From: Candidatus Sabulitectum silens
GTDB taxonomy: Bacteria; Fermentibacterota; Fermentibacteria; Fermentibacterales; JCC-6
NCBI GenBank assembly: GCA_001875255.1
Contig: MJAN01000010.1
Span: 19,398-83,397, forward strand
Length of the DNA stretch: 64,000 bases
Reading direction: 5' to 3'
Below the pieces are notes generated by a model. That model saw only the letters and a list, made by a program, of their open reading frames with translations, did not search any database and was not told the DNA's origin. Below, piece by piece: positions 59,803 through 64,000 of the stretch (positions are counted from its first letter, which is position 1; the number at the start of each line of letters is the position of its first letter). The translations under genes and the position numbers were made by a program.

Positions 59803-61141
59803 CTAATTGTCTTCGGGGATCATGTCGAAAAGACCGGATATTTCCCGGATATGTGAGTTCTCCTTCTCTCTGGTGTCTTCATCGCCGTTGTCCTGCACCG
59901 GTTCAGCCACGGGTTCCGGCTTCTCAGCCGGCTTTTCCACGGTTTTTGCGCTTTCCCGTGGGGCATCTTCCGGGGTCTTTGCCGGGGGGGCCTCTTTTCC
60001 CACGGCGGTAACGGAAACCCTGGGAGTAACCGGGGGAAGATCTTCAAAGCCAAAGGCTACGCCCAGCTTCGCCGCGGTTATGAGGGCTCCTTCGATGGAG
60101 ATCCTGGGGGAAGCCCCGAGCCTTATCTGTTCCGAAGCACCGGACATAAGCCTCAGCACATTGAGCACATGTACATCGGAAACACCGGCAACTGTGCTTC
60201 TTACCAGTTCGATCTCGCCGTCGGAGAGGTCGCCTATGCCCTTTCCGCCCCGGTGGCGCAAAGAAGGGCGTTCCTCAGGAAACCGTTCAGTGCGTCGATC
60301 AGCTCTTCAATGCTGTATCCCCGGCCGAGGGCCTCCTCTATCAGCTCGAGGGCATCGTTCCCACGGGAATGGAAAACGGCGCTGGAGATATCCGCAAGGA
60401 GATCCGCCTCCACGAGGCCCAGAAGGCCTGAAACCGTTTCCCCGGTTATCTCCCCGCCTGAAAAGCTCACCAGCTGATCCATTATGGAAAGGGCGTCCCT
60501 CATGCTTCCACCGGATGCCCGGCATACCAGGGAGAGGGCGTCGGGGGTTATGGAAATGCCTTCCTTCAGGGCTTCTTCCTTTATGTACCCCCCATTACAG
60601 CCGAGGGTATCCTCCTGAAGTCGAACCTCTGGCACCTGCTCAGTATGGTTGCTGGTACCTTCCTGGGCTCGGTTGTGGCGAATATGAAAATAACCCTCTC
60701 CGGGGGCTCCTCAAGTATCTTGAGCAGGGCGTTGAACGCCTCCCGGGTGAGCATGTGGACCTCGTCGATGATGTATATCTTGTATCCGCCCTCGGCGGCG
60801 GCGTAGCGGGCCTTTTCCCTCAGGTCCCTTATTTCGTCGATACCCCTGTTGCTGGCGCCGTCGATCTCCAGCACATCCAGATGGCCCCCGGCGGCTATCC
60901 TGCGGCAGGCCTCGCATTCCATGCAGGGGTCGGGGGTGGGTCCCTCGGCGCAGTTCAGTGCCTTGGCCAGAATTCTGGCGGTTGTGGTCTTCCCCACACC
61001 CCTGGGGCCGGTGAAAAGGTAGGCGTGCCCTATCCTTTCACTGGTGATGGCGTTCCGCAGGGTCATTGTCACATGCTCCTGGGCGATCACATCGGTGAAG
61101 GTCTGAGGACGCCACTTCCTGGCGAAAACAAGATAGCTCAA
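59803..61141 (-). CDS. dnaX: DNA polymerase III subunits gamma/tau DnaX (two frameshifts)
   Basis: Start TTG 61141 after [26 protein letters not shown], Walker [21 protein letters not shown], zinc quartet [19 protein letters not shown], the Walker B-like [19 protein letters not shown], and [20 protein letters not shown]. Indels near 60595 and 60245. The C-terminal part is short and acidic with a Pro/Glu linker. About 446 residues. It lies right after the SRP RNA gene. Confidence 0.95.
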
Positions 61142-61196
61142 GAGAACCCCCTGTCTTGAAGGAATGGTGCCGGCCACCCACCCGGATTGTCGAGAC

Positions 61197-61437
61197 GCCG
61201 GAATGGCCGGGGAACAAAGGCCCAGAACAGAATGATCCGCATCACCCGAGACTGTCCGCTTACGGCTGCTGTCTTCCGACCCTGACCGGGTTCACGGCGT
61301 CTCGCCGCGCGGGTTCTATTCCTTACAACCAGTATTCCTGACACAAACCGAAGTGCATCGCCGCGCCGGGTATTCGGCCCCGCTATAGCGGATTGCGGGT
61401 ACAGGGCACCGCTGGCTCCCCGCCTAGAGTGGCCGGC
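61197..61437 (-). ncRNA. ffs: Signal recognition particle RNA, large bacterial type
   Basis: On the minus strand GGTCAGGGTCGGAAGACAGC followed by AGCC is the conserved helix 8 hairpin that binds Ffh. Upstream, GTGCCCTGTACCCGCAATCC and CGCTATAGCGGGGCCGAA match the 5' domain of large-type SRP RNAs, and the ends GCCGGCC and GGCCATTCCGGC pair. About 241 bases; ends are approximate. The 340-base gap between dnaX and the next gene is thus explained. Confidence 0.88.
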
Positions 61438-61482
61438 GGCAGAAGATAGGAAATTCCGAACTTTTTTTCAAGGCTCCGGGTA

Positions 61483-62966
61483 TCAGAGAACTATTATCAG
61501 CCTGTATGTTCCGGTGTCAGGAAGAACCGGCATATCCTCGAGGGCATCCCCGACGAAGCCGCCGGGGTCGCCGCTGCGATTGTCCCGGTCGCCGTTGGCG
61601 AAAACCGGGTAATTGCGGATCCATGAAGCGCCACCGGCAACGCTGCTCCGGGTTTCCACTATGACACCGGTGGTCCCGGCCTCTTCCGGGGGCAGTGAGG
61701 CCAGCCACCGGGCGGAATCGGATACGCCGTTCTCCCGTATGGTAACTATCCTTGCAAGCTCTATTATTTCCAGGGAAGGGAACAGCAGGGAAACCTACGG
61801 GCCAGAATAGCTGAGGCGGTATCCCCGGGCAGTGAATAGATACCCGGAGAGAAGTTCTCCCACTGAAGGTCCGGCTCGGTGTTAACGCTCACCGCGAAGG
61901 AATCCGGGGGCAGCGGCACATCGGTTCCGCCGATGATGGCGGTCTGCAGGGGAAGTTCCGAGGAAATGTCAGGTACGGCGGGCTCCATTGAGGCCGCCAG
62001 ACTGTCGTTGAAGGAGGCAAGCATCCCTCCTCCGACGGTATCTTCCGTGGACGAGGTGTCGGCTTCGGGAACCAGGGGTCTGACAATTTCCTCCGGCACG
62101 GTGTCCGCTGAGAAGAGGTCGGCCCGCTGACCTTCCTCCTCCTGGCAGGAGATCGGCTTCCCGAAAACGAGATAGCCTGCCAGTGCAATGGAAAGGGCGG
62201 CGACCCCTATCGATCTCCAGGAAACCGTGCCCCCGTCCCTGGCCCTGGCGCCGGAAACCGCCGCCATGGCACCCCCCTGCCTTCTGTAGGCCAGCTTGAG
62301 GTCCCGGGAAAGGGAGGTTATCCAGCCGTTGATGGTCTTTCTGGCACCCTTCCGGTGGAGGACCGGCTTGGTCTGCTCGAACTGTATCCAGCTCCCGGCG
62401 GTCATCAGAAGATATGTGGTGTCCTTTCGAAGCCTGGTGTGGCCGCAGACAGGTTTGCCCTGCTCCGGTGCGCCCAGCCACCACTCCATGTCCCTTACGG
62501 TTTTCAGATAATCAGGATGGTTGATGGCCATATTCAGATCGGCGGCCCGGGTTCTGTCCTGAACTATGCAGCGGACACCGTCGGAATCGATCCTGTAAAT
62601 CCTGCAGTTTCCCGCAAGGGCATACCATATGTGCGTGGCGCTGAAAGCCACCGCGGCGGCGCTGCAGCCGGCAAGCTGTTTGTTCCTTATGAGTTCCGAG
62701 GCTTCCTGGAAGGAATCCTCAAGTGCGTCGTCCACACCGAATGCAACACCTTCGGCGAAAACATCCCGTATGGTCTCCACGGCAATGGAGGCAGAGTTGT
62801 CTTCCTCCGGAGACTGGTTTTCGGCAACTACGACCACTCCGGCATAGGGATACTCGGTTCTGAAGCCGTCAGCGACCACCTTTCTCTGTACCCTGCTCCG
62901 CCCCGGCTGAACATGCCAGACTGAGCTTGAGTAAGCTCCGGTGTTGCTGTCAGAACCCTTGGCCAT
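61483..62966 (-). CDS. PP2C-like phosphatase domain with membrane anchor and extracytoplasmic tail (one frameshift)
   Basis: ATG 62966. N-terminal 230 residues: VVVVAENQSPEEDNSASIAV, SAAAVAFSATHIWYALAGNC with RIYRIDSDG, as in PPM/PP2C phosphatases, though the first metal-binding DG motif is not clear, so it may be inactive. One helix follows (SIGVAALSIALAGYLVFG), then an acidic low-complexity stretch and, after an indel near 61795, a domain beginning LLFPSLEIIELARIVTIREN and ending GTYRLIIVL. About 494 residues. Orphan between SRP RNA and tRNA-Ala. Confidence 0.75.
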
Positions 62967-62998
62967 CAATAAACCCATTCCTGGTGAAACACAAAAAA

Positions 62999-63074
62999 TG
63001 GTGGAGATGAGCGGGATCGAACCGCCGACCTCTGCCTTGCGAAGGCAGCGCTCTTCCAACTGAGCTACATCCCC
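62999..63074 (-). tRNA. tRNA-Ala (anticodon CGC)
   Basis: 76 bases with encoded CCA. Acceptor GGGGATG pairs with CATCTCC, with the G3-U70 wobble that marks alanine tRNA; discriminator A. Anticodon loop TTCGCAA gives CGC. T-arm GGTTCGATCCC. It lies 32 bases before the PP2C-like gene. Confidence 0.97.
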
Positions 63075-63119
63075 ACACGAGCCTGGAAAATAGAACATTG
63101 TCCACTCAATGAGCAAGTC

Positions 63120-64000
63120 TCAGCCGGTAATTATCATCCTGCCGGTTCCGGTCACCGCAAGGAACCCGTCCTTCGCCTCTGCGAAGGTAACCCCGGGGTC
63201 CGCCGCAAGTATGCTTTCCCCCTCACCCGAAGTCCCGGGGAGACGGACAGTTTCTTCAGCCTTCCGTTTATGAACAGAAGGAGGCTTCCCTTGTCTTCGC
63301 CCTCGAGCTTCCTGAGCGCCGGGACGGACTCCAGGCCGTATGAAACGCTGGAAACACCCCTGGGCCGCAGGGCCAGCCTGTCTATCCGCACGGTCATTCC
63401 ACCGGTGTATTCCACAACCACAGGCATGAGATCTCCCTGGCCGAGCCAGGCGAACCCCTTTCCGGTGAGTATGTCATCATCAAGTTCGATGGTGCCGGAA
63501 ACAGCTGCAAGCATGCTTCCGAGAACCCTTACACCTCCGGAATCGAGCTTCAGGGTGCAGAGGGAACCGCAGTCCCCGGGCAGAATGTGGTAGGAACTTT
63601 CCTCATAACCGGTCTCTTCCTCGGTTACTGTTACCGTTGGAGCTTCTTCCTCAGCCATGGAATCAGTTGGCGCCAGGGAGCCCGGTTCGGTGACCTCCCC
63701 GGTTTCCTCCTCGGAGGCTTCCTCGCCGCCTTCGGCATATTCAACCGCCGCTTCGGCATCTTCTTCAACCTTGGAATCGGTTGGTGCAAGGGCACCTGGC
63801 TCAGGCGCTGGTTCTTCAGCAGGGGCTTCCGGTTCTTCAGGAGGCTCTTCCTCGGCCGCAGGCTCTTCTGAAGGGGCCTCAGGTTCAGCTTCCCCATCTG
63901 CCTCCGGTGTTTCAGGGGCTCCGAATATGGCATTGAGGTCGGTTCCGGTTTCTTCTTCAGGAGCCTCTTCCTCGGCTTCTGGCTCTTCCTCAGCTGCCGG
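63120..64000 (-). CDS. Acidic Pro/Glu-rich repeat protein with beta-rich C-terminal domain (start outside window, one frameshift)
   Basis: The frame is open to the window edge, so the N terminus is missing. At least 115 residues of E/P/A-rich sequence with the repeated block EPGALAPTDS / EPGSLAPTDS, then a folded-looking region (SSYHILPGDCGSLCTLKLDS, MLAAVSGTIELDDDILTGKG and PVVVEYTGGMTVRIDRLALR). After an indel near 63235 it ends GFLAVTGTGRMIITG. The beta-rich part resembles AIM24-type jelly-roll repeats, low confidence. Function unknown. Confidence 0.7.

Noticed and set aside
59807..61159. 450-codon open frame on the + strand
   Set aside because: Lies exactly antisense to dnaX and is a shadow of its GC-rich codons; no family resemblance.
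61138..61344. Short minus-strand ORF beside dnaX
   Set aside because: Overlaps the SRP RNA, whose conserved hairpin explains the sequence.

Overview
The window reads as chromosome from a free-living Gram-negative (outer-membrane) bacterium of fairly high GC. I infer an uncultured or candidate phylum in or near the FCB group (Fermentibacterota-like is a guess). Support: signal-peptide/beta-barrel proteins, LpoB-type lipoproteins, RseP, a large-type SRP RNA, and several unfamiliar lineage-specific membrane proteins. I see no phage, IS element, CRISPR array or resistance gene. Gene order is that of compact, heavily overlapping operons (ATGA and TGATG junctions are common).

The sequence itself carries many single-base indels. 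At least 30 genes, including essential ones (rpsB, pyrH, dxr, cdsA, uppS, dnaX, recR, tgt, queA), are broken by frameshifts, usually one base missing in a short homopolymer. In each case the homologous reading resumes at once in another frame, so I read them as consensus errors and give each gene its reconstructed full span.

Layout. 1-6.2 kb (+): histidine-kinase tail, queA, a membrane protein, tgt, rlmD-like methyltransferase, Wzi-like barrel. 6.3-10.3 kb (-): molybdenum cofactor operon (MobB-ModE fusion, moeA, moaA, moaC, mogA); mogA is enclosed by a perfect 27-bp inverted repeat. 10.4-16.9 kb: M16C protease, small membrane proteins, YgiQ radical SAM protein, PUR-alpha-like protein, TauE exporter. 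16.9-20.1 kb (-): glycosyltransferase, DUF6754 membrane protein, two acetyltransferases. 20.2-25.6 kb: tRNA-Phe, rubredoxin with a large GlmL/MutL-like ATPase, ABC-2 exporter, small lipoproteins. 25.7-29.5 kb (-): UPF0316 protein, EAL-CBS-GGDEF protein, propeller lipoprotein. 29.6-34.4 kb (-): SerA plus a four-gene membrane operon with a second DUF6754 copy, ending in a tandem-duplicated terminator. 34.5-39 kb (-): UvrD/PcrA helicase, transaldolase-like protein, split transketolase.

39.0-39.66 kb (+) is the most unusual part: two paralogous modules in tandem, each with a consensus sigma-54 promoter, a 29-codon single-helix peptide gene and a covarying terminator hairpin. I know of no described family for it.

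39.7-45.9 kb (-): envelope operon (peptidase MA/propeller/barrel protein, zinc-ribbon SUMF1-like protein, LpoB, COG3014-like lipoprotein) with deoC. 46-53.8 kb (-): rplM-rpsI-rpsB-tsf-pyrH-frr-uppS-cdsA-dxr-rseP, running from ribosome and translation genes into isoprenoid/phospholipid and envelope stress genes, with hairpin leaders before rplM and rpsB. 53.9-61.4 kb (-): SRP RNA-dnaX-ybaB-recR-pgsA-pgpA-cinA-thpR-recA-recX, a DNA replication and recombination block. 61.5-64 kb (-): PP2C-like membrane protein, tRNA-Ala, and an acidic repeat protein cut by the window edge.
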